DNA from: Dipylidium caninum
Lineage: Eukaryota > Platyhelminthes > Cestoda > Cyclophyllidea > Dipylidiidae
Length of the DNA stretch: 64,000 nt
Direction of reading: 5' to 3'
Assembly: GCA_017562135.1 (NCBI GenBank)
Contig: QEYB01001430.1
Coordinates: forward strand, 186,001-250,000
This document shows positions 35,119 to 44,367 of the stretch, piece after piece. Below the pieces are notes generated by a model. That model had not been told where the DNA came from. It saw nothing but the letters and a program-made list of their open reading frames with translations, and did no database searches. Position numbers and translations under genes: made by a program. Every line of letters begins with the position of its first letter. Within the stretch, counting starts at the first letter, position 1.

Positions 35119-37438
35119 CGGCCCAGCGCACCCCGTCGGGAGCGATCTACAGCTTCATTTAGTGTAGAACCTCTTTCCTCCCCCTCCTCCGGCTCTTCCC
35201 CACTCCTCCCCCCCCCGGGCCTCGGGGGCAGGGGCGGAGGGAGAGCGCAGGAGACTGTGGGGGAGGAAAACGGGAAGAGAATGGTATATTTTCGGTATTT
35301 CCCCACCCCCTCCCGTCCCCGCTCCCGCCTTCTCCCCACACCGCATCTTTGACTCGTCGCTCCCTTTCACCCATTCGCCCACATCAAGTTATCGCGCTTC
35401 CCCGACCGCCACCGCCACCACTGCTACTTATCGTGATGCCGAGGAGATAATTATTGTCGATGTGCCGTCACCGGAGTCAGGCGGTTTCAGCCGCGAGATC
35501 GAGGGAGCCACTCACCGACTCATTGTAGCATCCACCGCCTCCGTCGCCGACGCCGTCGGACACCTCGCCTCCCCCTGCCCGCCCCGAGGCATCCGGCCAG
35601 CGCGGGTGCACGGGGCAGACTCTCCACCTCACTTGTACAAATTGCCTCTCGCCCTTGTCCCCGCCCCGTCCTTGCCTCCTCCACCCCAATCAAGCGAATA
35701 ACAGAGACAATGAGTTGCGATGGGACGCGGCTTCTCGCTCACCCCTGCCGGTTGGGCGCGTGTCGGTCGGGATGGGGTGAGGGGGCGTGGCCACCAACCC
35801 GACCGGCGGGGCAATTCAGCGAGAACCTTCTCCCTCTGGCCTGTCCGTGGTCTCACGGTCCTCGGCGAAGACGTGGCGACTCACCGCGGTGTGGAGTGGA
35901 TCATCACGTGGCGGGGACAGGGGGGGGGGGGGGGAGAGCAGAGGCCTCCATCGGGTGCGAATGCCGCACGAGAGACCGTTGACAGCCCACTTTTGGTGCC
36001 ATTTGCCTAAATTCCCATCACACTTAATTTCCTTAGTCTCATTAACTTCTGGCGGGTCGTGCGAGCCACGCAGTCCCTTCCAAGTTCCGTTTGCCTCTCA
36101 TCAGCGAAGACGAAACCTGCGACGCGCCCTCCGCCACCCTCCGGCAAGTCCACCGAACGGCGCATCTCACCTGAGTGTGATTAGGTCGTTGTCAGCCAAG
36201 ATTTTCGGCACCGCCCATGAGTTTGATTGGCATGAGTGTGGCGACCCGCCGGAAGTCGCTGTGGATGATCTCCTCCTCTGCCACTGAGCAGCGGAGCGTT
36301 CCTTCCCGATGGAAACCAATTCTCAGGCGCTGTTACCGCTCGGCAAGTTTGGAAGCGACACGCCGGAGGAGAGCGTTGAACTGGCATCTGCCTTCGGACA
36401 GGGCAAGTGACGGGTGCGAGAGAGGCTGGCGGTTCAAGTGTCAGGCGGCTCCATCCGCCGCGGCCAGACCGGTGGCGCGCGGACGCGGCACCACCACCCT
36501 CGTGTGCGCGGTGCGCCAAGATTAGCCTGTCCAAGCGGCTGAAAAGCCGACCGAAGCCGACGTGAAACGGGGAGGCAAACATGGGGCGGCCCCGCACGCC
36601 AAGGAAAGGCGTTTTTGTAGTGAATATGACTCCGGCAGGCCACACAGAGACACACCGCCGCTGCCTGTGTGTGCGCACACGGCCGAAGTTGGAAGCGGCG
36701 AAGAGGCTTTCGCCCTCGGCGCCTCTCCGCCCGCGTCCGACGCCTCGGTAGCGCCCGTCGACGGCATCCCTTGACTCCGTTGATCTTCTCGGCATAAAAA
36801 TCAAGTTGACGCTTTTCCGTCGAAGGAGACAAGGGCCCGAAACACCACCGCCTCCTTCAGAAATGCCAGGCGTGAAGATCGTCTACACGCCTCCCACACA
36901 TCGTCTGTGAAATCGGTGATGTCGGGGGAGAACGCGCACTACCGCCCATGGAGGCGACCTCCGGACCGGTCAAACACTCACAAGTCCATGACGCAACGTG
37001 GACAAAACCGGACGATTTACCGGTCCTGAGTGTGTGTGCGTGTGTGTCGAGTCGCGTTACGTCTCTTGCAGCTCGGACGGTGAGCGGAGGGGTCTCCTCC
37101 CTCCTCTTTTAACCCAGTTCAGCCGACTAACGCTCAAGAGGCCGTCCAAGCCTCCGCTCCGGCCACGTGAGTCCCCCCAAAGCCCACGAAACACGTCCCC
37201 CCCCCCCCCGAAAGGTGCATTATTTAAGCCGTTACGTTGGAGCCGAGGGAGACAGTCCAGCGCGTTTAATGCATGCCAAGAAGAAATACCGAATTGCCTG
37301 CGAACCGGGGCTTCGGAAGGCAGTTGGGGGCACGGCGCACCTCATACATCTACAAGTCTACAGAAGAAAAGACCCACAGGACGTGCGCCCCGTGGGGGAG
37401 GGGGGGGGGAAAGGGGAGGAGAAGAAACGGCGAATAGG
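35119..37438. other. Intergenic DNA between PDE4 and DERA (convergent)
   Basis: 3' flank of PDE4 (+) and of DERA (-). It is GC-rich to about 36,800 and holds a G15 run (35920-35934), pyrimidine tracts and a C run near 37196-37209. No gene is supported. No canonical AATAAA was found in the expected orientation directly after either stop codon, so transcript ends cannot be placed. Confidence 0.6.
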
Positions 37439-37645
37439 CTACATGAAAGTCAGATCACCAGAAAGAGGCGGCGCATTGTGCAGAAGACCGTAGATGCGAG
37501 ACTCGATTCCGCCGAGGAGGGAACTGGCGCCGATGCGGAAGTATTCGCGGTCCACCCACCCCGAGCCGAGCAGGGCCTGCACCAGCGCCGTGAACTCCAA
37601 CGCGTCCTTCCACGTCTTCAAACCGCCTGCCGGCTTATAGCCCAC
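37439..37645 (-). CDS. DERA: DERA exon 6 (stop codon)
   Basis: It encodes VGYKPAGGLKTWKDALEF and FRIGASSLLGGIESRIYGLL, then stops. Human has IGFKPAGGIRSAKDSLAW and FRIGASTLLSDIERQIYHHV. The acceptor is TTCCCAG, phase 0. Confidence 0.97.
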   Translation of the reverse strand: MGYKPAGGLKTWKDALEFTALVQALLGSGWVDREYFRIGASSLLGGIESRIYGLLHNAPPLSGDLTFM

Positions 37646-39793
37646 CTGGGAAAGGGCGTGGAAAGTGGTTATTCTGCACCTCCCCACCGTTCCCCCCCCC
37701 TTCTCCCTCCCACCTTTTAAAACACTCGGGTCTACATTCGCTCCGAATCCCTACAGACCTCGAAAATGCTTTGTTGAGGGGAGCAACACGAATATAAGCG
37801 GTTGTGTGCACACGTCTGGTGCCTCCACGAAAGAGAAGAAGGCGCCTCATACAAGGAGGAATCAGTGGCGAGGGACACAGATGACACCCAAATAGACTTC
37901 GTGACGCGAAAACAATCCGTGCTCCTCGGCGCAGGCAAGAGGGAGAAGGAGAGGGTGGGAATGGGCAGGGCGGTGACGCCATCGAGATTAACGCCAAAAA
38001 AATAGCATAAAATGCGTTAATACAAAGCTGATTGAAGAGGGAATAACTTCAACAGCAGATGTTACGTAATTTAAAAGAAGATGATTGAGAAGGCATGTGA
38101 AATCACAACCACCACTTGGCAGAGTGTGAAGGTATTTTCGCGACCAGGGGGTGACGCAAGTGAATTTGACAATACCCTGGAGACTGTCTAGTCAAACGGT
38201 GGAAACGCGGAAGACCGCGATGACCAACGTTCCGCCCGCCCACCGCCCATTGCCGGAGGAAGAAGTTTTTAACGAATGGGCTGACAACGCGGCGATAGCA
38301 GCTACGAGGTGCCTCAACAACCAACAATCGCATGCGAAAACCGCGTTAACGCAAAAAGAAGTCCTAAATATGTGGGTAAAAAGCAGGGCGCAGACACCAT
38401 GGACTGTGGAAAGAGGAGGAATTCGTCGAGGTGTAATAGACACGCAAGAGGAGCCGGACAGCTTGTTTGTGCAAATAAATCGTGATCATCGCGAGGCAAT
38501 GTGAGGCGATTTGACCACTCCCACGCCAACGGCGTTTCGTGCAGAAATGTCAAAGTCAGTTATGGCTCAATTAGCCGCAAAGCTTACCCCAAACACTGTT
38601 TGCCCAAGTTCCCATAACACGAAAGTTTTGTGCCTTCACATTATTTTCCCCGAAATGCGAGCAATGAGTTTTAAAAGGAAATGACATTTTCCAATTAAGC
38701 TCGACCCGATCCCCACGAACACCCATGAGGTCGCGCCCATTTCGCACAAATGACTCAGTATTGTTCAAAACACACCTCGCCGTCTATTTTTGAACCATTA
38801 ACCACAGTAATGAGCCCTATAAAAAAGGCACCAAGGTGGAAGCAAGAAAAGAGGGGAGTAAGGTGGAAAATACTTACCTTGACGCCATAATTGTCCTGGA
38901 AGTCTGCAATAGCACGACACATGACCACACTAACGGGGAGAGTGGCATTGACGGTGCTCTCCTTCCCCGTGGAGGTCTTGATAAAGTCGGCACCAGCGAG
39001 CATACAGGCCATGGAAGCGGCGTAAACGTTTGCGTAGGTGCCCAACTCGCCAACTGCTAGAATTGTCTTCAGGTGGGCACGATTTCCGCACGCTGTCCGC
39101 ATTGCGCAGACCTCATCGTACATATCTAAAAGTTTTAATTATCATCAAGGGGGGGTAAAAACCCACCTCTCCATCTGCCCTCCAGAGCGAGAGTTCGATT
39201 AATCACAATATCTATTTCCGAAGCCCCATTGTCAATGGCGTAGCGGATTTCCTCTAAGCGTGATTTAAGAGAATATTGACCGGAGGGGAAGCCAGTAGCA
39301 ACCGAGGCTATGGGCAGACCTGGAATTCCGATCCTTTTCAGGTAGTCCGAAGCAGTTTTCACTTGATAAGGGTAGACACACACGGCAGCCGTGTCTGTAT
39401 ATTAACGTCTAATTGAAGTAAGAGAGGCTTACGAACTTCATCTGGCGTAACACCATACCGTTCGGAAAGTTTGTCCAAAATCGAATTACTTAATGGCCTC
39501 TTTGCCTTCGCGCAAAGGCGATGTACGTTAGCGGAAGTGTCATCACCGGCAAGAGTGGTAAGATCTATGAAACCGACTGTTCTTAACAGCCACTGAATCT
39601 AACGAAAGCGATGCTTCTGGTAATAATAAAGTACCTCCGAGTGAAAATCAAGGCGAATGTTACTCAAATCCTTCGCCAAAACATTTATATTCGATGCATC
39701 AACAACGGAGGCGTGAATTAGTTCATGATCTAAATGCCCATGACACTTTTAGTAATCAACTTTACCGAACGCAGAGATCACGTTAGATTTCAT
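37439..39793 (-). CDS. DERA: Deoxyribose-phosphate aldolase (DERA), complete
   Basis: DERA cleaves 2-deoxy-D-ribose-5-phosphate into glyceraldehyde-3-phosphate and acetaldehyde, a class I Schiff-base aldolase of deoxynucleoside breakdown in the cytosol. Exons in transcript order are 39793-39766, 39729-39635, 39598-39433, 39394-39167, 39125-38878 and 37645-37439; they join in phase to 324 codons (323 aa; human is 318). Key parts: FIDLTTLAGDD (51-61), TAAVCVYP (98-105), catalytic-relay Asp 158 in EIDIVIN, Schiff-base Lys 222 in DFIKTSTGK, and Lys 259 in VGYKPAGG. Four of the five introns are 36-41 nt and one is 1232 nt. One residue is added after KTSTGKE compared with human. The start ATG (39791-39793) gives a slightly shorter N terminus than human. 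It is divergent from CNOT2, with about 1.7 kb between them. Confidence 0.97.
37646..38877 (-). other. DERA: DERA intron 5, 1.2 kb
   Basis: It is flanked by AAG|GTAAGT and TTCCCAG. This is the only long intron of the gene. No nested gene was recognised. Confidence 0.8.
38878..39125 (-). CDS. DERA: DERA exon 5 (Schiff-base lysine)
   Basis: It encodes HLKTILAVGELGTYANVYAA and MLAGADFIKTSTGKESTVNA. Lys of FIKTS forms the Schiff base. Acceptor TTTTAG, donor AAG|GTAAGT. Confidence 0.98.
39167..39394 (-). CDS. DERA: DERA exon 4
   Basis: It encodes TAAVCVYPYQ, VATGFPSGQY, RLEEIRYAIDNGASEIDIVI and EGRWR. Asp of EIDIVIN is the proton-relay aspartate. Acceptor ATACAG, donor GTGGGT; the next intron is 41 nt. 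Confidence 0.97.
39433..39598 (-). CDS. DERA: DERA exon 3
   Basis: It encodes VGFIDLTTLAGDDTSANVHR and continues LCAKAKRP, matching human VTFIDLTTLSGDDTSSNIQRLCYKAKYP. Acceptor GTTAG, donor GTAAGC. Confidence 0.96.
39635..39729 (-). CDS. DERA: DERA exon 2
   Basis: It encodes D-HELIHASVVDASNINVLAK and ends LDFHSE, between a TTTAG acceptor and a GTACTT donor. Flanking introns are 36 nt each. Confidence 0.85.
39766..39793 (-). CDS. DERA: DERA exon 1 (start codon)
   Basis: ATG AAA TCT... encodes MKSNVISAF plus one base, followed by a GTAAAG donor. This is the only ATG that joins the downstream exons in frame close by. The N terminus of DERA is poorly conserved, so the start is inferred. Confidence 0.7.
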
Positions 39794-41465
39794 AGCTTTG
39801 CCTCAGTGATTGGCTCGAAAGACGCAAGGAAAAACTTCAAAAGTGCGCTAGCTTTGAAAGCTTGTTAAAACTGCAGAGATTGTCAGACAAAAATGGTGAT
39901 TAAGCGGTATTAGAATAAATTGCTCGATCTCAAAGGCTTTATTCTAGTCTAAGGTGTTGTAAAATTAGCGCCTTTAAACAATAATTGCAAATTTACGTAA
40001 GATTAATGTGCCAACGAAACTTATGAGCCCCTCATGAAAGTGACTGGTATAAAATAACGTGTCGAGTGCTTGTGTAAATATCTTAGCCAGTTAAATACGT
40101 TTTATTGCTGAGGCTTTTCAGAATGGCTAACTGGTTAAACCGCAACCGACCCGGTATCACGGTATTCAAACATGCCGCAAAGCCTACATTAGTGACGTAA
40201 AAGCCTTATGAATAAGACATTAAATTAGTTGTCGAACAGATCGGCAGGGCAATTTTAAAGACGAGAAGGGTCTCACAGCGCAAGTACTGGTTGCGTGTTG
40301 TAAAGTTAACTGCGCAAAACTTTCGGTTCGCGAATGTGCGCCCGAAGTGTTCGCAATCGTTTCTACCAGATAGTATCAAGCCTGTTCGCTTGTTTTCCAC
40401 ACAACTAGTTAAAGATGACATCATATTGATTATCACTCCTTCATCATCCTTGATAACAATGTTATATATTTGCAAATTTTTTACGAGGTTGGCCTCTGGA
40501 GATTGTCAACGTACCATTCTCTCTTCGGAAGAAGGTTAATGTTTTCTTAACTACGTCGTTGGGAGATTAAAGCACGAATTAAACCACGAACTCAACGTAG
40601 TTATGTGTTGAAAGGCCCACGTCAAATAAATAAAGAAAAAAAATGCCTTTCGACTTAATGTGATCGCGATTTAGTTTTGTTTGGTTTAGTATGGATACAT
40701 TCTTATAAAGATGCGAGGCGACACTTCTTATTGGATGATAAAGTTTCGCCTTTTGCCGGAGAATGCTTGGATCAAAATGAAAACAGTTTTTCACGTCACT
40801 TGTTAGGATTAACTGAAAGTGATTGTCTAGCCATGAAGAAAATTGTGGGATACGCGCTTCTGGTGGCGAAGCAAACATTGTGATCCTTGTTTCTTAAATT
40901 CGATTGCGAAACTTTTGCCGCCTCGGCATAAAGCGAAGTGACGGACGCGTCGAAGCTCACCATAGGGGTGGCAAATAGTCATTAAATTTTAAGTTCACTT
41001 TTGAAAAAAGGAAATTTGTCCCCTATAGCACATTTAAAATGTGAGACGTTTGAGGGATTTCCGAATCTAAGAAACGCACGCATATCTATAAGCACATCAC
41101 CGTTCCATATAAAGCACAATAATTGCAGACAAAAAATTAATTTTGCCAAAAAATTTTATTTATCTAAGTGTATCGTAGTTAGTTAATATTGGGACTGCCC
41201 ATTAATGGCTTCTGATCACGCTGGTTTTAACGAGCCAGGGATTTAAACAAGAAGACACAGAAGAACTCGGTGGTACGTGTGTGGTTCCTAGTCCCATTGT
41301 TGTTCGTTATTTGCGGTCGAATGTGCACTACCTGAAACATGTTCGTTGAATGTAACCTCCGTTTTTGGTGCTCTATAGATTTTCTCCAATATCAAGTCAA
41401 TTTGCTTTTCGGATATATAGAAATAACCCAAGTGTAAAGTATTTCCAATCACATGTCCTCATCGC
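39794..41465. other. AT-rich divergent intergenic region between DERA and CNOT2
   Basis: About 1.7 kb, clearly more AT-rich than the first 36 kb of the window. It must hold the promoters of both genes unless they have untranslated upstream exons. No TATA box, conserved motif or RNA gene could be singled out, and open frames are short and unconvincing. Confidence 0.6.
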
Positions 41466-41482
41466 ATGGCTGGTATTGGACA
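41466..41482 (+). CDS. CNOT2: CNOT2 exon 1, proposed start
   Basis: ATG at 41466 gives MAGIG plus two bases before a GTAAGC donor, and joins the next exon in its only open frame. An earlier ATG at 41453 is in another frame and would stop at TGA shortly after the splice. The start is inferred and upstream exons cannot be excluded. Confidence 0.5.
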
Positions 41483-44367
41483 GTAAGCCACATTCTTTAC
41501 CCTTTAAACACCTTCAGGCGGAATACATTTGATCATCAGTCTTCGTGGAATAGTGCGGCGCAGTATGTTTCACTTACCTCTAATAAGTGCGTTAGATTAG
41601 GAATGGGCAGGAGTATGCAAAACGACACTCAAAAAGGCTTTTCGACCTTTCAACAAGCTTCTGACAAGAGGGTAATTGGAGATTTTGCTAGTACATTGTC
41701 ACAAATCTATGGTGCAACCCACTCGATAGAAATAATTATTGGGCAAACTTATGTGTGCATTTGAAACCATTCTAGTCTCTCCTTTCTAACGCGAGCGGTG
41801 CTTCGACGTTAGGAAGTTTGGGTGGAAGTATCGGTCTCAACTATGGTCCTCGTCCTTCGTCCTCTACACGTCTAAAAGGAGCTAACGCTACCGGAGGCAG
41901 CATGCGAAACAATTACAATCAAGATTCCGGTGTCGATAGTGTCGCCCTAAACTTTCTTCCGTATGGAAGTGGTTCAAATTTCCCCGGGACACCACAACGG
42001 GGTATCTCCGAACCTTCTTTACTCAGTGGAATAGGAAATATTAACCATTCAATGAATTCTGATATCTCGCTCATGTCCGGTCTTGTTAACAATTCCAAAT
42101 CATCGTTTATGGGACAAAACAAGTCTCTCGCGGCTATAGGATTGTTGGGTGGATCCGCAAACACCTCCAATCTCGTAAATGCAAGTGTATCCTCTCCAGG
42201 TCTCAACTTTGACCCCTCCGACTTTCCTCCAATAGTCAACTCCGTGAATCAATTTCAAAGCCAAAATTACTCGAGCAGTTCTCAAAATCGCAACTATGTT
42301 TCAGCTATTGCGAAAGGCAGCGGCAACAGTGGCAACCATCCATTAATTGGTGGTGGTAGCGCTGTTCCTAACCACTCCTTCTCGACATCTAACGTTGAGA
42401 CCTCCCCTGAATTCTCCATAGACAGGGATTTTCCTGCTTTGCCAGTCGCGCAGAGCTCAGCAACTATTTCCGTCAATGCTGTCAGCGGAAGTAATAGCAC
42501 CGGTGCTGGTGCCCAAGCCTCTTTTACAAATCCCACTGCTCTATCCGTTGCTATTCCATTGTCAAGTTCCTCCAGCCATTCACTTAATGCTGCCTCGGGG
42601 GAAGCTCTGTTGAAGAGCCAGGCTGGCCAACGGATTCAACGTTCGCAGAGCAGTAGTGTGTCCGCCGGGGGAGCAAGTTCCGGTGGTTCATTGCAATTAC
42701 TCGGTGATAACTACGTCACCAACATTCCCAGAAACATGATAGACAACCAATTTGGAATGATAGGCTTGCTTAAGCTTATCCAAATCGATCCCTCCTTCGA
42801 AACACTTGCTCCTGGATTAAATCTGGCCTCTTTAGGTATCGTAAATTGGCCTCCGCCTGGGTTAGTTCCCTATCGTTACGTAATTTATGCTATAATTGCT
42901 TACGTTTTTTTTTGAATTTGCCTCCAAATACTTTGTTAAATTATACTCTCGGAGGTAATGCTGGTAACGGACTCTGTCAACTTTTAGATGAGGTACAAAA
43001 ATACTTCATTTAAAAGTTACTGGATTCTCTATCTTGCCTACACGTAGAAATTTGCCACAACTGAAGTGAATAGTTCTGAATTTTCACACTTGGTTCTCCG
43101 TTTTCAGGCATAGTATGCCATTCGATGTGTCTCAGGGCAGATATCGCCAGGTTAACTTTTTGGCTCACTTGGCGGCAGATGCCGCTACCAGGTGTTTGAG
43201 TTGCGCTTCCAAATGCTTAATCACTGCAGACTTGACACTTTAATCAGACTCCTTCCGATAGTAGACAAAGTGGAAGTCTCTGCATTTAATATACTCCCAG
43301 AGGGATTTAGGGGGAATCGGCAAAGAGCGTAGATCTTATTAATGATTTAACGTGAAATCTTTGTTCGCTTCCTGGTAGATTATTGTGCCCTTTCACGATA
43401 GTTTGTTTTTAGGTTGATTTCTTGTTTGCAGTGAACTACACAGTGTCTTCGCCTCTCCCCTCACCGACCAGTGTATGCTGCGACCTCAGGATATGGACTA
43501 CAATGTCCCTCCCGAATACCAGATTCGCAGTAGGGTTGTTGGCCGTCTCCCCGCTGATCCCCCTCTAGAGAAGCTTACGGATGAAATCCTCTTTTGGATT
43601 TTCTACAACTGCTGTCGGGAGGAGGCCCAACTAGTGTCGGCTAAGGAACTGTAGGTTTTTTTGAGTTCGTACGCTCGCCATTTCATAAACAGCCTGTATT
43701 TGCCCTCGGCTCTCAAGTGTTTTCGTTTCCTCGTTTTTCTGATGTGGCATCACTTGTTATGGGTGGACCTTGCAGCTACAATCGGGAGTGGCGATACCAT
43801 AAGAAGAAGATGCGGTGGCTCACTCGCGTCCCGGGGAGCGATGTGATTCGAGAAGGCACCACTGAACAGGGCACCTACTACTGCTGGGAACCACTGACAT
43901 GGGAGAAGGTTGTCCAGCAAATGAACATCTGCTATGTTGATCTCGACGAGACGCCGACTACTTATCAACTCTCGTCTTCTACTCTCAATGCGCGAGTGCA
44001 GCCGCTTTCCCCTGTCTATCAACAGCAACAGTCGCAGCAGCAGCAGCAGCAACAACAACATCTATTCCATGGCGGCAGCGGAGCAGGCGGACCCGCATAC
44101 TTTGCCCAGACCGGACGCATCCCTCGGACGTCTACAGCTGCCACCGCCTCCAACATGACCACCAAACTGCCGGTTGTGTCCTCAATGCTGCCCAACGGGC
44201 CATCACTCGGTGTGACGCAGCAAATGTCTGTTGCGAAACTGGAGACAAAGGTGAACGAGTCCACCCTGCCTCTGGCCGTCGCGGCGACGGTTGCATCCTC
44301 CTCCAGCTGCACAAGCTCCGCCGATATTATCACGACAACAACGACGGCATCGACTTCCTCGTCCTAG
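41466..44367 (+). CDS. CNOT2: CCR4-NOT transcription complex subunit 2 (CNOT2 / NOT2)
   Basis: CNOT2 pairs with CNOT3 in the NOT module of the CCR4-NOT deadenylase, which shortens poly(A) tails and represses mRNAs. Proposed exons are 41466-41482, 41518-41671, 41776-42835, about 42910-42954, 43108-43150, 43432-43650 and 43776-44367 (about 700 aa; human 540). Visible landmarks are two DFP motifs (DPSDFPPI and DRDFPALP, as in human DLSDFPAL and NEDFPALP), VTNIPRNMIDNQFGMIGLL, FASPLTDQ...RPQDMDYNVPPEY, and the C-terminal NOT-box stretch YNREWRYHKKK with REGTTEQGTYYCWEPLTW. The long Ser/Asn/Gly-rich N-terminal region is typical of the family. The C terminus has an added Gln tract and Ser/Thr-rich tail. 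The 5' exons and the 42.84-43.15 kb part are less certain; the intron at 42836 lacks a normal AG acceptor. Confidence 0.94.
41518..41671 (+). CDS. CNOT2: CNOT2 exon 2
   Basis: It is open from the TTCAG acceptor (after a 35-nt intron) to AGG|GTAATT, phase 0. It encodes RNTFDHQSSWNSAAQYVS and a polar region ending FSTFQQASDKR. It has no strong similarity of its own; support comes from splice sites and phase. Confidence 0.6.
41776..42835 (+). CDS. CNOT2: CNOT2 exon 3 (N-terminal region with DFP motifs)
   Basis: The acceptor CTAG (41772-41775) opens in phase 0. It carries NFDPSDFPPIVNS, FSIDRDFPALP and NYVTNIPRNMIDNQFGMIGL, all matching CNOT2. It ends after ...LASL plus one base at a GTATCG donor. 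The first two thirds are Ser/Asn/Gly-rich and probably disordered. Confidence 0.92.
42910..42954 (+). CDS. CNOT2: CNOT2 exon 4, acceptor not canonical
   Basis: LNLPPNTLLNYTLG is encoded here and would continue ...LASLG with LNL, as in human TTLGLNLNSPENLY. The sequence before it is T9 with no AG, so the 5' border is not resolved. The 3' donor is GGAG|GTAATG. Confidence 0.45.
43108..43150 (+). CDS. CNOT2: CNOT2 small exon 5
   Basis: TTTCAG|GC...CAG|GTTAAC flanks 43 nt. It fits the phase of both neighbours: it takes one base from exon 4 and gives AG, which with T of exon 6 makes Ser of SELHSVFASP. The encoded residues are not conserved in human CNOT2, so this exon is tentative. Confidence 0.4.
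43432..43650 (+). CDS. CNOT2: CNOT2 exon 6
   Basis: It encodes ELHSVFASPLTDQCMLRPQD, MDYNVPPEYQIRSRVVGRLP and EILFWIFYNCCREEAQLVSA, the counterpart of human FASPWASSPCRPQDIDFHVP and following. Acceptor TTGCAG, donor GTAGGT. Confidence 0.95.
43776..44367 (+). CDS. CNOT2: CNOT2 last exon (NOT box, Gln tract, stop)
   Basis: YNREWRYHKKKMRWLTRVPG and EGTTEQGTYYCWEPLTWEKV match human FNRDWRYHKEERVWITRAPG and YERGTYYFFDCLNWRKV. Beyond the NOT domain, a mixed CAG/CAA tract (44022-44058) encodes QQQQSQQQQQQQQ, then a Ser/Thr/Ala-rich tail to TAG at 44365. The acceptor is TTGCAG. Confidence 0.95.

Noticed and set aside
41453..41764. Continuous 103-codon frame read through CNOT2 intron 1
   Set aside because: The 35-nt GTAAGC...TTCAG intron is typical of this genome, and removing it gives a start-compatible frame that joins the CNOT2 exons in phase.
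42836..42915. CNOT2 intron 3 as a second U12-type intron
   Set aside because: The donor GTATCGTAAA departs from GTATCCTT, no TTCCTTAAC-like branch motif is present, and the end is a T-run with neither AC nor AG.
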